NCBI RefSeq assembly: GCF_964340395.1
Contig: NC_135549.1
Location: 24,697,342-24,761,341, forward strand
Reading direction: 5' to 3'
Length of the DNA stretch: 64,000 nucleotides
From: Glandiceps talaboti
Lineage: Eukaryota > Hemichordata > Enteropneusta > Spengelidae
Numbering within the stretch: position 1 is the first letter of the stretch; each line of letters begins with the position of its first letter. The notes beneath the pieces were generated by a model. The model was not told the DNA's origin, did not search any database, and worked only from the letters and a program-made list of their open reading frames with translations. Below are positions 50,901 to 62,118 of the stretch, one piece after another. Position numbers and translations under genes: made by a program.

Positions 50901-52506
50901 TGAAGAAGTATCAAGTAGTCTAAAGAATATGAAACTCAAGGTAGTGAAAGGAACCATGAAGATACACATGCAGTTGTTGGCATGGGTAATTCTTCCATTG
51001 CTGTCAGTGAGGTCAGCTGCTATTGTCCAGTTTGTTTATCGGGTGAAATATGTGGCAAGTAGAGAGAGGAAACTACAGTAACAAATGAGACACCAATACC
51101 AGATCTAGGCAATGCAGCCCATGACGAAAACGTCGCTGGCGCCCGAAAGCAAAATCAGCAAACCACAACTACAACAACAGCAACACCAATACCTGAGAAC
51201 ACTGCTGACAAAGCAAATGCAGCCCTTACAAAGCCAAATCAGGAAGCCGACAATACTCACCCTGATCACGATGATGCCTTGGTGGGCCAATACATAGCAG
51301 CCATGTATGACAGAGAGTGGTACATCGGAAAAGTACTAGCTGTCGACGAAACCGACAACACTGTTGAGGTTACGTTTATGGTGAAGAAAAAGCGACTTTT
51401 CCAATGGCCCACAAATATAGATATTATCTGGCGTTCCCAAAGTGATATCTTGTGCAGGATAAAGGAACCAATGCCGGTTGGAAAATCAAAAAGAATGCTG
51501 AAATTGCATGACGAAGATTTTGATTTCATTCTGGAAAAGTTCAAAGCAACTACATCCTGAAATGTTCGTTACCATGGATACCGTTTGCTGACATGTTGTT
51601 TGAAATAACATTATGCGGATTTTTTGCAACGTTTTGCATCGTGTTAACATTTCATATGTTCATATTCCAAGTAGTTACAATCAATATAAACATTACATTC
51701 TACGAAAACGTTTCATGCAGCATATTGAGGCTTGTGAAGGAAATGTACGTTACCGTGTTCATATGTTCAGTGTTCATTAAAGACAAAACTTTAGCATCAC
51801 AAATGCGATTTTGAGATTTAAACATGAAAAAATGACAGTTGCTACGTTAACGTTTTGATCATTAAAAGTTACCTTTTCCGCTAAAACCTATCTCTTTGAC
51901 TTCTTATTTAAAAATCATGGATAATTTTCATGGATGATTTTCATTCATGATCCACGCATGCGCAACATATTTTATCACGCGGGCATTTTGAGTACATGCT
52001 CTGCCTAAACGTAATTCATGTCAAGTTGTCAACATAAAAGTCAAATATAAGTTTTTTTGAATGACGTCTATAATCTTGGAAAATATAAACGGTTTTCAGT
52101 TCTTATAGTTGAAATGTACGTTACATATTCAATGGTAATAAATTTGAGCAAAACATTAATTTTCTAAAGGGGAGTTGCAGTGTCAACTATGGTACATCGG
52201 TTTAGTAGATATCAAGTTTCTATGTTTGGTAGACTGACATGATATGAAACGACATGTCATTTACATACACCTAATGACAGATGCTTGATGCACTCGATGT
52301 CACGAAATTCCTAATAAACATAATATCACATATTACGTTTGACCAGTGCTACTACGAAATACCAATTCAACCATAACCATCATACGACTTTTTCAAGTAA
52401 TACAAGATTTACTTAAAATATTCCTAAGGTAACATTGTTAAATTATAAAAGCTTTCTTTTATAATTCCATATATATTGTAGTTTTCCTAGATGTAACGTA
52501 CATTTC
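47905..52506. promoter_or_regulatory. cluster of about 13 subterminal 14-bp sites (GAAATGTACGTTAC)
   Basis: Sites at 47905, 48103, 48294, 48449, 48464, 48790, 48809 (inverse), 49171 (inverse) and 49193 (inverse) lie left of the transposase. Sites at 51559, 51740, 52111 and 52493 (inverse) lie right of it. Most are exact; 48103, 48449, 49171, 49193 and 51559 differ at one or two positions. None lies inside 49276-51558. Pairs occur both head to tail (48449/48464) and facing (48790/48809). Their placement fits binding sites for the transposase or for a host factor. Confidence 0.75.
49276..51560 (+). pseudogene. decayed transposase of the 5-kb transposon
   Basis: The expected start is the ATG at 49302, MAKSRAEIQRAYRERKKQ, a form typical of this protein family in aquatic invertebrates; a one-base slip in the G-rich run near 49360 moves it to the frame YLERERVRRNYIP. 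That frame runs to a stop at 50388 and includes arginine-rich and coiled-coil-like stretches (IARLESKYEKLQKTHETVRK). After frame changes, 50519-50827 gives HYWTDSPTSQYRNK and WNYFEAGHGKGPCDGLGGT, which look like the D.P.SQ.+NK and HGKGPCDG blocks of an RNase H-fold transposase. A last open part (51279-51560) encodes WYIGKVLAVDE and LFQWPTNIDI and ILCRI, a small Tudor/Agenet-like C-terminal module. At least three breaks make it inactive. Confidence 0.75.
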
Positions 52507-52680
52507 AGATAGGTTTTTTTACACCCTTTACAGTGGTTTACATTGGACTCATTTAAACAAAAATCTATAACACTTAACTTGAACTCGCTTTGGATAAATG
52601 TTGTACAGATACAAGGCTTTAAAAATCGGTAAAAGTTGTCTTGCTTCTGCGAACTTTATTTTTCAAAATTTCAAACCCTG

Positions 52681-52708
52681 AATTGCACCTTCTTATTGGG
52701 TTTGGGTG
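52681..52708 (-). repeat. right terminal inverted repeat
   Basis: Begins AATTGCACCTT and ends GGGTTTGGGTG; followed directly by ATGT, the same four bases that precede the left end. Confidence 0.92.
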
Positions 52709-52712
52709 ATGT

Positions 52713-53239
52713 GTCACTGTCAACATCATGCAGCGCGATCCCGTAACACAGCTTTTTCGGAATCAAAATACACATGTACTCATTTTGTTTCCGTTAATCC
52801 TAACCCATCAACAAATGAAAATCACAACCTGTCCCATAAATTTGGTTTACTACTTAGGCTTCTGAGCTGTGGCAGATAGATGTTCCGGTAGCAATTTCAG
52901 TGTTTGGCACACGTCAGTGAGTAGGTCAGAGGTCACGACAGTGACGGTAGACAAAACATGTGACGAGAGACGTCCATTTCGACGTCTCATCTACTCCCTC
53001 TAATGTTTCAATTTGTAGATTAAGTTTATCAAAGTTAAAGTGTATATAAATAGGTTTCCAAAGTTTCCGACTTTTTGCCTGCAAATTACGAAGTTTTTGT
53101 AGGTGATTAAAGATTTGTGTGACAGTTTTGACAAAAGTACCATATTAATAACGAAAAATTGATTTTTTTGGAAAAATTCCGGAAATTGCCGAAATTGTTT
53201 ATGTATTTCATGACGTCACAACCAGAACCAACTTCAAAT
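52713..53239. other. upstream region of the P2X7-domain gene
   Basis: No gene. An imperfect inverted repeat GAGACGTCCATTTCGACGTCTC lies at about 52967-52988. The region presumably holds the promoter, but no element can be assigned. Confidence 0.5.
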
Positions 53240-56200
53240 ATGTCCGATTACGCAACAAGCGATAGTGAACCACATTCGAATATTTAGAGGTTGAAATTGA
53301 AAATAATCACAATACAGGCAGTACTAGTGATAACGAAGAAGATGTGGTAGTGGGGGATGCCTGTATTGTACCGTATATGTACGAACCACTACCACAACCA
53401 CGACTACAGCCAAACAACAACAATCCCCAGCTGCAGATGGTCGTTGATGGTGGCGACGGCAATGACGATGTCATTGTCGACAGACTTAATAATACTGACT
53501 GGTAAGTTATGATAATAAAAAGTAGATATTTTAAATTAGCACTATGAAGGAAAAAAATGGGTTGAAAGTAGTTGTCCCATTGAGATCGTAACAGTCACAG
53601 GGGCGTGTATTATTGCTTAGATTTCCGTTTTCTTAGGAAAATATCATACGAATCTTGCTGCTACAAATGTATCGATCTATAGTACTACGTATACTATAAA
53701 TATGAGAAGGGTGGTCATCTTCCGGGTCATCTTTCTTCGTAACCTTTCAAATTTGAATAAAACATGCACATTTGCAACAAAAACATACCTGCATGAAGAA
53801 TATGTGCCAAGTAAACTTATACACTATCACTGGGGGGCAAAAATGCTTTTGTAACGATAAAAATAGACCTTTTACAATGAGCGGGCGCTGTATAAAGTCC
53901 TCTGTATGTCAAAGGCAGGTCAAATGACATAGCCGTCTAATGTTCACTGCTGATTGGCCAAGAAAGAGGCGTTGACTAATGACGTCAGATTACCGCTACA
54001 TTTCAAAATTAGAAGCACGGCCATCACTAAACCCGGAACCATGGATCTCGAAAAGTTTACGACAGCTTCCTGTTGAGTATACTTATACGATTTCCAATAC
54101 AAATGCATTTTTACTATGTCAAACTGTGAATCTGTGTATACTGAAATTAATTTCATTTTTGGTGGCCCATAAAGTAGTGATGCTTCCGGGGGATTTGAAG
54201 GTCTTATTGTCGACAGCCATATTAGACTAGAATATCACCATCCTGGAAATGGTGGAATGGAATATTAGCTCACATGTGACTGTGAATCTGACACTTATGG
54301 AAGCGTATTAGTGCCAAGTTGTAAGGAAAAAAATAAAATTTAAAATCTCGTAATTACGAGATTTCAATTCTCGTAATTACGACTTTTTTCTCGTAATTAC
54401 GACTTTTCAATTCTCGTAATTACGACTTTTCGATTCTCGTAATTACGACTTTTTGATTCTCGTAATTACGACTTTTCTATTCTCGTATTTACGACTTTAC
54501 GATTCTCGTAATTACGACTTTTTGATTGTCGTAATTATGAAATTATGATTTTTTATTGTTTGTTATTTTTGAATTTTTGAATTGTTCAGACACGCCTTGA
54601 ATCTTATGATTTTGATGTACTAAGCAGATGCACTATAGAGTGTTTGACACGGTAAACGGTTTGTATGATTTGATTGCGTTTTTCGTTTCTTTAAAAAAAA
54701 ATCGAGTGCATTAAAACAGCGAAGAATATTCTTTCATTATATGTCGGCAAAATGAATCAATAATGGATTTGAAATTGAAGAAAATAGTATTTACCATCTG
54801 ATATTTGGTAAAATTCACAACTTTAGTTTAGAATTTTCTTCATTAAGGTAAATCAGATTTATACGGTTTTGAAATTTAAAATTCAATAACGTGGCACCGT
54901 AGGTCGTTCGATCAAGTTTGAAAATGTGTGGAGACCTTTTCCACGGTTGATAAATACTTGAATATATGTATTTGGTATGGTATAATAATATTGGTTTGAT
55001 GAGGGTCAGTTAGCCAAGTGACCGGTTTGTCGAGGTTATTGACCCTGGTATATCAGGGTGTTAGTAGGAAGACATTGGCGAGACTCCCCAGATAGAAACT
55101 TTATTGATCCTTCTTTTAAGACGTTTCGGACCGGCCGTTAGGTCCTTCATCAGTCGTAATCCTGTCTTGTATTGGACAGTTTCCCTACATCTTCATCATT
55201 GGATATAAGTTGGAGTTGTGTCCGAATTTCAGAAGAACATCTATATGTTTAATATTGGACTCCATTATTTGAACAAATTCTTTGCTGATGAAGAATTCTT
55301 GTTGTTCTTCTGGAATTCTTGTTTTGTGTTTATTATTTGGCTAAGTTCATTGACAGATTGCCTGTTTAAACATTGCAGTGAACCTACTAACTTCTTGTTG
55401 CATCCAGTATATGTGTGTACATATGTGAACACGTTATTTCATTGCCATTTCTTTTTTTAACCTATAGGTGTTATGTAATTTCACTGGACTTATATTAGAG
55501 TGTTCAGTTCACCTTAAATGTACTTACTACCCGATGATCGGGTGTTGTTGAGAACTCAGCTGTTGCTTATATACTTAAAATGGCAGTGTGATTTTCCCAG
55601 TTAGATATCAACTTACCGGAGAATTGCTTCGTAATTACGAGAATCAAAATGTCTTTACGCTATACGATTCTCGTAAATACGAGAATAGAAAAGTCGTAAT
55701 TACGAGAATCGTAATTACGAGAAAAAAGTCGTAATTACGAGAATCGAAAAGTCGTAATTACGAGAATTGAAAACTCGTAATTACGATAATTGAAAACTCG
55801 TAATTACGAGAAAAAAGTCGTAATTACGAGAATTGAAATCTCGTATTACGAGATTTTACTTGAAATTTTATTTTTTTCCTTACAACTTGGCACTAATACG
55901 CTTCCGTAGACATTTCGTTTCCAGAGAGAGAAATATATTTAGGCTGACTCGGTCCACCATAAATCGCCAAAAAGATTTGTATAAACCATGAATACGTTTT
56001 GGGTCGAAATACGGTAAATTTGATGAAACAATCCCTTTTTGTTTCGAAAGCGGAAGTCATTCCTTACTGTAGCTATGCGTCTAATCTTCAGGTAAGCTAG
56101 GGGGTCTTTTTTACGTAGGCGTAGTTCGAGCAGCCAATCGGCAACGAGCGGGTTATTCAAAATAGCTAGACGTACAGAGGAGTTCATACAGGGTCGACAA

Positions 56201-58540
56201 TCGTGTCTTCCCTTCTCTCTTTCCCTATACAGGTAGGAATATATATTCAAAAGGTTGTTATATTTAGTCTGTAGACCTGGAAAACAACAATCTATGCAAT
56301 ATTACACGCCCCTGTGGTAACAGTAGTATTATTTAGTAGTGGGGTTATATAGACTGTACTTACTGACTACACAGTGTGTGTGTGTGTAGGTACACTAACT
56401 GCCGGTGTTTAAACCGCCATTCATATACACCCGTACTTCACGTGAAAGTCTGCGTAATTGAAGGTCTGATCGGTTGTCAATCTTTAAAGGGTTTTGTGAA
56501 ATCGTCATTACCAGAAAAAATCAGAACAGTTCAGGAACGGCTAAATAATTTATTGACGGTGATCACTGAGCATACACTGCATTCCAGGGTAGCTGGGCGA
56601 TGTCTTCCGCTATCGCTAGCTAGAGCACACTGACCTAAGTCTTAGCCCGACGAACCTCTGGCTCTGTTCTCACTCTCAGTCACATCATGATCTGCTCTCA
56701 ACCCTGCGAACAATGCATTACATTTTGCATTTATAAATGACTGGTCTTCATCCACTGACAAGGAAGCCAAAGTCATACAATAAGGTCAATAAGGTCATGA
56801 AAATGTCTAAAAGGAACTGCAGTGCACTTTAAATACACTTTGGAAATAACAGCGTTGCGGTTGCTTGCTTGTGGCAAAGAAGAATGAGACAAGTCACTTT
56901 TCAAGCAAAGACATACAATATAATCAGTGTCGGTAACTTTTCAAAGTATAAACACCACAGGATCCCCGGTGACACACTCTGTTTACTGATTAGGACACTG
57001 CATGTGATAATGATCAAATGGGACAGTGTGGCTCAAACCAGAGACTCATGATCATACCATTATGAAGTATAATATTAAATACAATTTCGTATACAACAAC
57101 AACAACAACAACAGTAACAACTTCATCTTATTATAATTCAAGCTACATACAACATGTTATTTGTTGATCACTGAAATCAGTATTGAAATGGATTTATTAT
57201 TTTGTCTATTCATGTAGTATGTACTTCGAATGATTTATTTTGTTATCCAGCAGGCGCACACGTAGCATTACTTTTACAAAATGAAGTCATCCCTCGGAAA
57301 ATGGTTCATGTAAATTTACACTCAAAAGTTGTGAGAGTTGGAACAAAATACTCGACATGTTATCAATTTATCATTATTTCAAACCCAACTGCTTGTCCGA
57401 CATGTAGATAATTGACTTTGGCTTTCCCATCGGCATGCAAGGGTAAACAATGCCCTCTGTAAACATGCTATACCAAATCATGTACTGTTGTCCTCGCTTG
57501 GTAAACATGTAATTGTCAATATTTAGTGAGATGGCCGTCAAAAGTAAGCTGCAGTATATTGGATAAATATTAACTTGGTCGCAAGACTGTTAATGTTAAA
57601 CACAAGTGACAACAGGTCACATTCGTATGTTGTTTCACTTTACCATTCCAAGATAATTACTTGGAGCATGTGTAGCCACAGGGGGCCCAGGTACCATGTT
57701 ACAACAATCAAACTAACAAACAAAAAATAAATAAATAAATAAACATCTAGTGTCTGTTTGCTAGTTTATTGGCCTGTTCATTTGTCATTTTTTTGTTTGG
57801 TTGTAAAACGATTCCTGGGGCCCCTGTAGTGTAGCATCATTGTATTCATGTATAATCCATTTTGTTTCATTGTAATGAGCTTACCTTGTACCTGCATGCC
57901 ATTCCATACTTGGTGAGTTGTTTGAAATATACATCTATTTTATTTTCTACAGGTGTACTTGCCATCACTGTCAAATCATGCCACATGGTCAGAATGTATG
58001 TTGCAGGGAGATACCCAACATAGCAGCAAAACTACAAGCAGATATTGAAGAACCATTTCCAGAGGTACGTCTTAGTGTCTGAATATGTAGTTGTCTATAC
58101 ATCTGATGTTCTGCAGTTTCAAATGTGTTATCAGTTCTTGAACTCTACAAAATCTTTTTAATGTGTTTCCAGATTTTTATTCAAATGTGTTGTATTATTC
58201 TCACATTTCACAATTGTCATTACTACATGCCTGTCTTTCTTGTATGATTACAGTGTATTACAGAACATCCTGGATTTCTTGCTTTGTGTACCAACCATTG
58301 GGTGCTAGAAGTTGCCTGGCTGCAATATAGACAACATATGATGACCCCATAGAAGGACCATACCATAAAAAAAATCGACATGTTGCCTACAGACAAATTG
58401 CTAGGTGGGCATGGGGATGGCTAGGTAGGCATATACGAGTTGTTTTACCAAGTTGTGCCGTTTCCTGTATCCGTGCACATTTCCCTCCACCTGGCATTGA
58501 AGATGACTTTTATTTTGTTGGTTTCCAACATAGTGAGTGA
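53240..58540 (+). CDS. three-exon gene for a P2X7-type cysteine-rich cytoplasmic domain, with two frame breaks
   Basis: Exon 1 (53240-53501) starts MSDYATSDSEP, is acidic (STSDNEEDVVV), has YMYEPLPQPR and ends in DRLNNTDW. Exon 2 (57953-58064) continues in phase with CTCHHCQIMP, VCCREIPNI. Exon 3 (58254-58540) gives CITEHPGFLALC, WVLEVAWLQYRQ, then AYRQIARWAWGWLG, RVVLPSCAVSCIRAHFP and FVGFQ. This matches the zinc-binding C-terminal domain of vertebrate P2X7 receptors (AYR..A.W.., LPSC.., IR.EFP), here without channel segments, as in many invertebrate stand-alone proteins. One-base breaks occur at about 53277 and 58343. They may be errors or early decay; splice sites and phases remain intact. 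The first intron is 4.45 kb because of nested transposons. The ligand and role of the free-standing domain are not known to me. Confidence 0.8.
54298..55906. mobile_element. 1.6-kb nested element with arrays of a 14-bp palindrome at both ends
   Basis: The ends are inverse copies: GGAAGCGTATTAGTGCCAAG followed by TTGTAAGGAAAAAAATAAAAT at the left, the inverse at the right. TA stands outside both ends (54296-54297 and 55907-55908). Inside each end is an array of the palindrome CTCGTAATTACGAG or its half-sites separated by 5-7 bp (54350-54540 and 55627-55853), in the form TCTCGTAATTACGACTTTT. The interior (about 54560-55620) has no transposase. A TA duplication suggests Tc1/mariner-type mobilisation, but the palindrome arrays are unusual. 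Confidence 0.8.
55120..55154 (-). ncRNA. hammerhead-ribozyme-like core, incomplete
   Basis: On the minus strand CTGATGA (55153-55147) is followed by a stem with arms GGACC and GGTCC and then GAAA (55127-55124): the two invariant parts of the hammerhead core joined by a five-pair stem II. Such motifs occur in Penelope-like elements. AAGAC upstream could pair with GTCTT after GAAAC as stem III, but a proper NUH cleavage triplet and stem I are not evident, so activity is doubtful. Confidence 0.4.
56325..57952. other. rest of intron 1 of the P2X7-domain gene
   Basis: Holds a short (TG)n (56374-56387), a CAA tract (about 57090-57112) and an AATAAATAAATAA run near 57727. No gene is recognised. Confidence 0.5.
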
Positions 58541-58588
58541 TTTTTTTGTTGAAGCTTTTTTTATCTATGTAAATGCCACATTTTCATA

Positions 58589-58589
58589 C

Positions 58590-58640
<51 letters not shown>
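58589..58640. repeat. (TG)n microsatellite
   Basis: About 46 bp of TG dinucleotides ending in GCGCGC. Confidence 0.95.
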
Positions 58641-58641
<1 letters not shown>

Positions 58642-59329
58642 AGTATCCTCTAATCACACCCTAGTGGTAAAACCATACTAGCATAATGCTGTAACAACAT
58701 CCCTATTATATTTTGTGTGTTTACATTGTTTACAATACAAATTTGTGCATTGATCTGTAAGAATTTATCTCTTTTAGCAACCTACTAGTGTATTTACTGT
58801 TTTATGTATGTTGATAAGACATACATTGTGATAACTTTCTGTATGTTTAGTATATCTGCGGGGACAGTCCCAGACGAGCCGTAAACTATTTCATTTTTCT
58901 GCATTTACCAATCTTTATTGTTTTTGTTTTTTTTGAGGGGGGGGGGTGATGATTATAAATGTTGGTAATAAGAAATCCTAAAAAAAATGTTTATCTTTTA
59001 AGTGTTTTTGTGTGCATTTCTTGGCAATCTTTGGTTTGGGCAATCGAACCCATAAAATAGATTGACTCTTCTGAAATCGCGAACATTGAATCCAGGCCAA
59101 ACATTGAAAATGGTCAAAACTTGGACTAAAATTTGCCGGTGTATATCTGGTGACAGCTACCAAAAAACATAAAATCGGTTAACACCGTGTTGGTGTTGAT
59201 TATTCTATTTCATTATTACCACCCATGCTTTATCAACTTAAGATTAACAAGCCATTGAGAATGACACAGTTCCCGCTATGATTGGGTTTCAAGGAACTGG
59301 CAGTTTATGTTGTCATTTTCAAACCTGGT

Positions 59330-59930
59330 TAATGTCGTTTGGCCTCATATGATTGTGTTTGATATCACTACACTGTTCAAGCATGTCTGAGTTTATGGTT
59401 TTGGATCCAACATGAAAACTGTGCCAACAAAGTGGCTGCCAGGCAGCCATATCGGACTGTATCAAGACGAAAATGGATATGCACATATATGCCACAGAAC
59501 ACTGTCCTAGTACCAACTTTGAATGAGATCTGTTCAAGCATGTCTGATTTATGGCTGCGGACAGACAGAACCCAATCCATAAGTCCCTGTCTGGACTTCC
59601 TCCGGTGGGGACTAAAAATCTGACATTACAATACTTTAGACGATAATGTAGTTTGTAATTAGATTTTGTTTATTTTCAATTTATAAACAAAAAGATCATT
59701 AACACCAAGGAGGGTGCAATTTTATTTTGGCTGAAAGCATATTATGTACATTATTAATACATATTAACACATTTTGCAAGTACTGTCGAGTGTCCCTACC
59801 AAATATCAAGTCAAACTGTCATGCATTTTATTTAGTTTAGAAATCGCCTCAGCATGCCTACACACCATGCAAATAGTACCAATGAACCTCAGTTCAGTTG
59901 TACGGACTTCGTCTGGCGGAAACTAAAAAA
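59330..59930. repeat. dispersed-repeat-like segment with two similar ends
   Basis: GTTCAAGCATGTCTGA occurs at about 59376 and 59532. The palindrome TGGCTGCCAGGCAGCCA lies near 59432. GTCCCTGTCTGGACTTCCTC followed by CGGTGGGGACTAAAAAT (about 59583-59619) is echoed by GTACGGACTTCGTCTGGCGG followed by AAACTAAAAAAAT (about 59898-59930). This looks like a short interspersed repeat present twice in a row or truncated. Confidence 0.45.
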
Positions 59931-61170
59931 ATTCTTGACAGCTTAAAGAGTCAATAGCTTCTGTATCTAGAAAAGGCCTGCTCTCGTGCATCATCCATGC
60001 TAGGTCTTTCGTATGATTCACATAGAGGTGGGGGCACGTCGCTTTGTTGCCTCTGAGTTCTTCCTAATTTATCAGTGACAAGCAATTCCAGATTCTCATA
60101 TAATTCACCAACATAATCTGAAATATGAATGTAACATAATATAGTAACATACCCAGAGTAACACTAGACCCTGCAACCAGTCTACATAATTGTCATGGCA
60201 TGAAAGATATCCAATACATTGCTCACATTTGAAATTGACATCAAAGGTAAATAACTATTAATTTGACAAGATTGTAGGTAGGCATCAAGTCACTCACTGA
60301 ACAGTAATTATTATATATCAAGCAACATGGTATTGAGTTGTTATTTGCAACCTGAACGCCACTAATTAAGATATTGCTACCTATTGTAGGTTACACAGGA
60401 ATCCTTGTAAATCCCAGTGCTAAGAAGAGTTTAGCTGTGTACCAGTTGTAGGCACAGTGCAGGGTATATTTTTCCATGGCCCTGGTACATGGTTGTGTAA
60501 AATATATATACAGGGATATTGTGCGCGTAGCTCGTACAGTCCCTGTGGCTCCACTGAGCTGGTATAGTCATGGACACAACCCTGTCCTATGTAATATGAC
60601 AGGAAATATTTACCATATGAGAAAGCAATATTTATCCTCCGCAGAGTGTATCCACCCTTCTTGAATTTGGGGATCTTGTCGTGTAAGATGGCAATTCAAA
60701 CATCGAACAATCAGAAGTATTGCATAACCAAGTTTCTGAGAGTGCAAATATCGGAAATTTATGATTGAAAACATTTAAAAGAGAGAGGAACTCATCGAAA
60801 TTATTGTTAACTGACCTAATATTGAGATGAAAAGCTGATAATGAAGTGAAATCGACCTCCCTAAAATTACCTTGATTGAAATCATCGACAGTAAATGACG
60901 CACAGTTCGATTTGACAGTGTCTTCTTGTAAAACAGAATATCTTCTCTACTTGTCTGAATATATTGTACACTGTGTCTTAGCAGTAGGACACGCGCTGTA
61001 CTCGTATAATTGATAGTAGTACATCTCTATGGGTGAATGGTACATATATGTACCCAGTGCAGTCCCCGTTATGTCATCGGGATAGACAGTACAAGTAGCC
61101 AATGAGAAGATCGATGATGTCATCTTTTCAGTGAATCGGTCAGAGGTTACGCGCGTTTGTTCTTATATCA

Positions 61171-62081
61171 TTACTCCAGACCTAACTCCATGTCCCATGA
61201 CCGCGTACCGGTCGAGCACTTCACTTTATGTAATCCACGTGAGGCACGACAACATTGAGAGGTGGTTATGCCCTTGATTTTGTTGATGGTAACAACTACC
61301 CTCCTCAATATTGCATAATATTTCCTCCTCTGCTCAAACACTGAGAAGTATACAGTGTTACTGTACTTTGTTTTCCAGGAAACAATGCCAGGCTTGCCCT
61401 CTCTTTCTGCAACCTTGTTTACTTCGATACATCCATCTCGCCTACTTTTCTTTATTTTGGATGCCATACCCGATAACACCTTTGCTTGGCTTTTTTGTCA
61501 GCAAAGGACACCCTTTGTAAATGTCGGCAGAAATTATGACGCGTCACCACTTCTTGCTGCCACACCTTTGACAGAATTACAATGCACATATTCAAACCAG
61601 ACTTTTTGTGCTACTGATGCCGTCTTCATCTGAACGTGTAATGGCTGGCCATGACCTTTAGGTACCTTTTCATTCATATATATCCCATTTGTAGAGTCGA
61701 CCAAGATTCCATTGTGGTAAGATTGTTCCATTACTGTTGTCTCTGGTATGTTCTTGTGTTTTAATTTAGAATGTCTCTTCAGGTTTCTCCTCAACATTTC
61801 TTGTTGACACTGCCCATACCTTACACACACCTTTCGCTGGGCAGTTGATTTTTTGGGAGATGTTATAGATTGCTTTTTAGGAAGATGGTTCCCCCTTCAC
61901 ACTGCCGTCCTTGTTTTCCATCGTACTTTTCGTCTTTACACGAACTAATATTCTTTCCTGAGGTTTCCAGTTGACACTTACCAAGGTGTGTGATAAAGTT
62001 ATGTTTCCGTATTATTATAATTGTACAAAATGGACAGAGATAATGTGGATGTTGTGGCTCGTAGTTTTCTGGTTTGCACAT
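61171..62081 (-). pseudogene. zinc-finger gene fragment of mobile-element type
   Basis: The minus strand first gives YLCPFCTIIIIRKHNFITHL then GKC, a C2HC-like finger (62081-61863). After a frame change comes VRYGQCQQEMLRRNLKRHSK with LKHKN (about 61830-61750), the same finger as at 41483 on the + strand but with Cys changed to Tyr at the first ligand. A further open stretch (61479-61171) is basic (MASKIKKSRRD). Stops separate the parts. I do not know the family; the presence of a second copy 20 kb away suggests a dispersed element. Confidence 0.5.
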
Positions 62082-62118
62082 CTCTTATGTATTATTATTA
62101 TATTAAATATTACATATA

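Larger units (their letters stand above)
47725..52708. mobile_element. 4,984-bp DNA transposon with 28-bp TIRs and ATGT target duplication
   Basis: The left end (47725-47752, CACTCAAACCCAATAAG..) and right end (52681-52708) are inverse repeats identical at 27 of 28 positions. ATGT stands immediately outside both (47721-47724 and 52709-52712), giving a 4-bp target-site duplication. The interior holds a decayed transposase on the + strand (about 49302-51560). About 13 copies of a 14-bp word (GAAATGTACGTTAC or its inverse) lie only in the flanks of the coding part. A 4-bp duplication is known for Sola-type elements, so that superfamily is my best guess, but the assignment is inference. Confidence 0.9.
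53596..56316. mobile_element. hAT-like element with 8-bp target duplication, hosting a nested element
   Basis: GTAACAGT occurs directly outside both ends (53588-53595 and 56317-56324). The ends are imperfect inverse copies: CACAGGGGCGTGTATTATTG at the left, and the inverse of CACAGGGGCGTGTAATATTG at the right, with weaker similarity over about 20 bp more. An 8-bp duplication and CAGGGGCG-type ends are hallmarks of hAT elements. Without the inner element the length is about 1.1 kb, and no hAT transposase is seen, so it is non-autonomous. It sits in intron 1 of the P2X7-domain gene. A minus-strand open frame (56250-55939) in its right part is unrecognised. Confidence 0.85.
58541..61170. other. 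no supported gene
   Basis: Apart from the TG tract and the dispersed repeat described separately (59330-59930), no coding exon could be supported. A G run lies at about 58937. Confidence 0.45.

Noticed and set aside
54995-55080. Possible tRNA-like sequence (GGGTCAGTTAGCC..)
   Set aside because: No consistent cloverleaf; the stems do not pair.
55939-56250. 103-residue minus-strand open frame in the hAT-like element
   Set aside because: Not similar to hAT transposase blocks that I know; may be chance.
59319-59623. Overlapping open frames of 63-72 residues
   Set aside because: They lie in a dispersed repeat with palindromic words; no domain.
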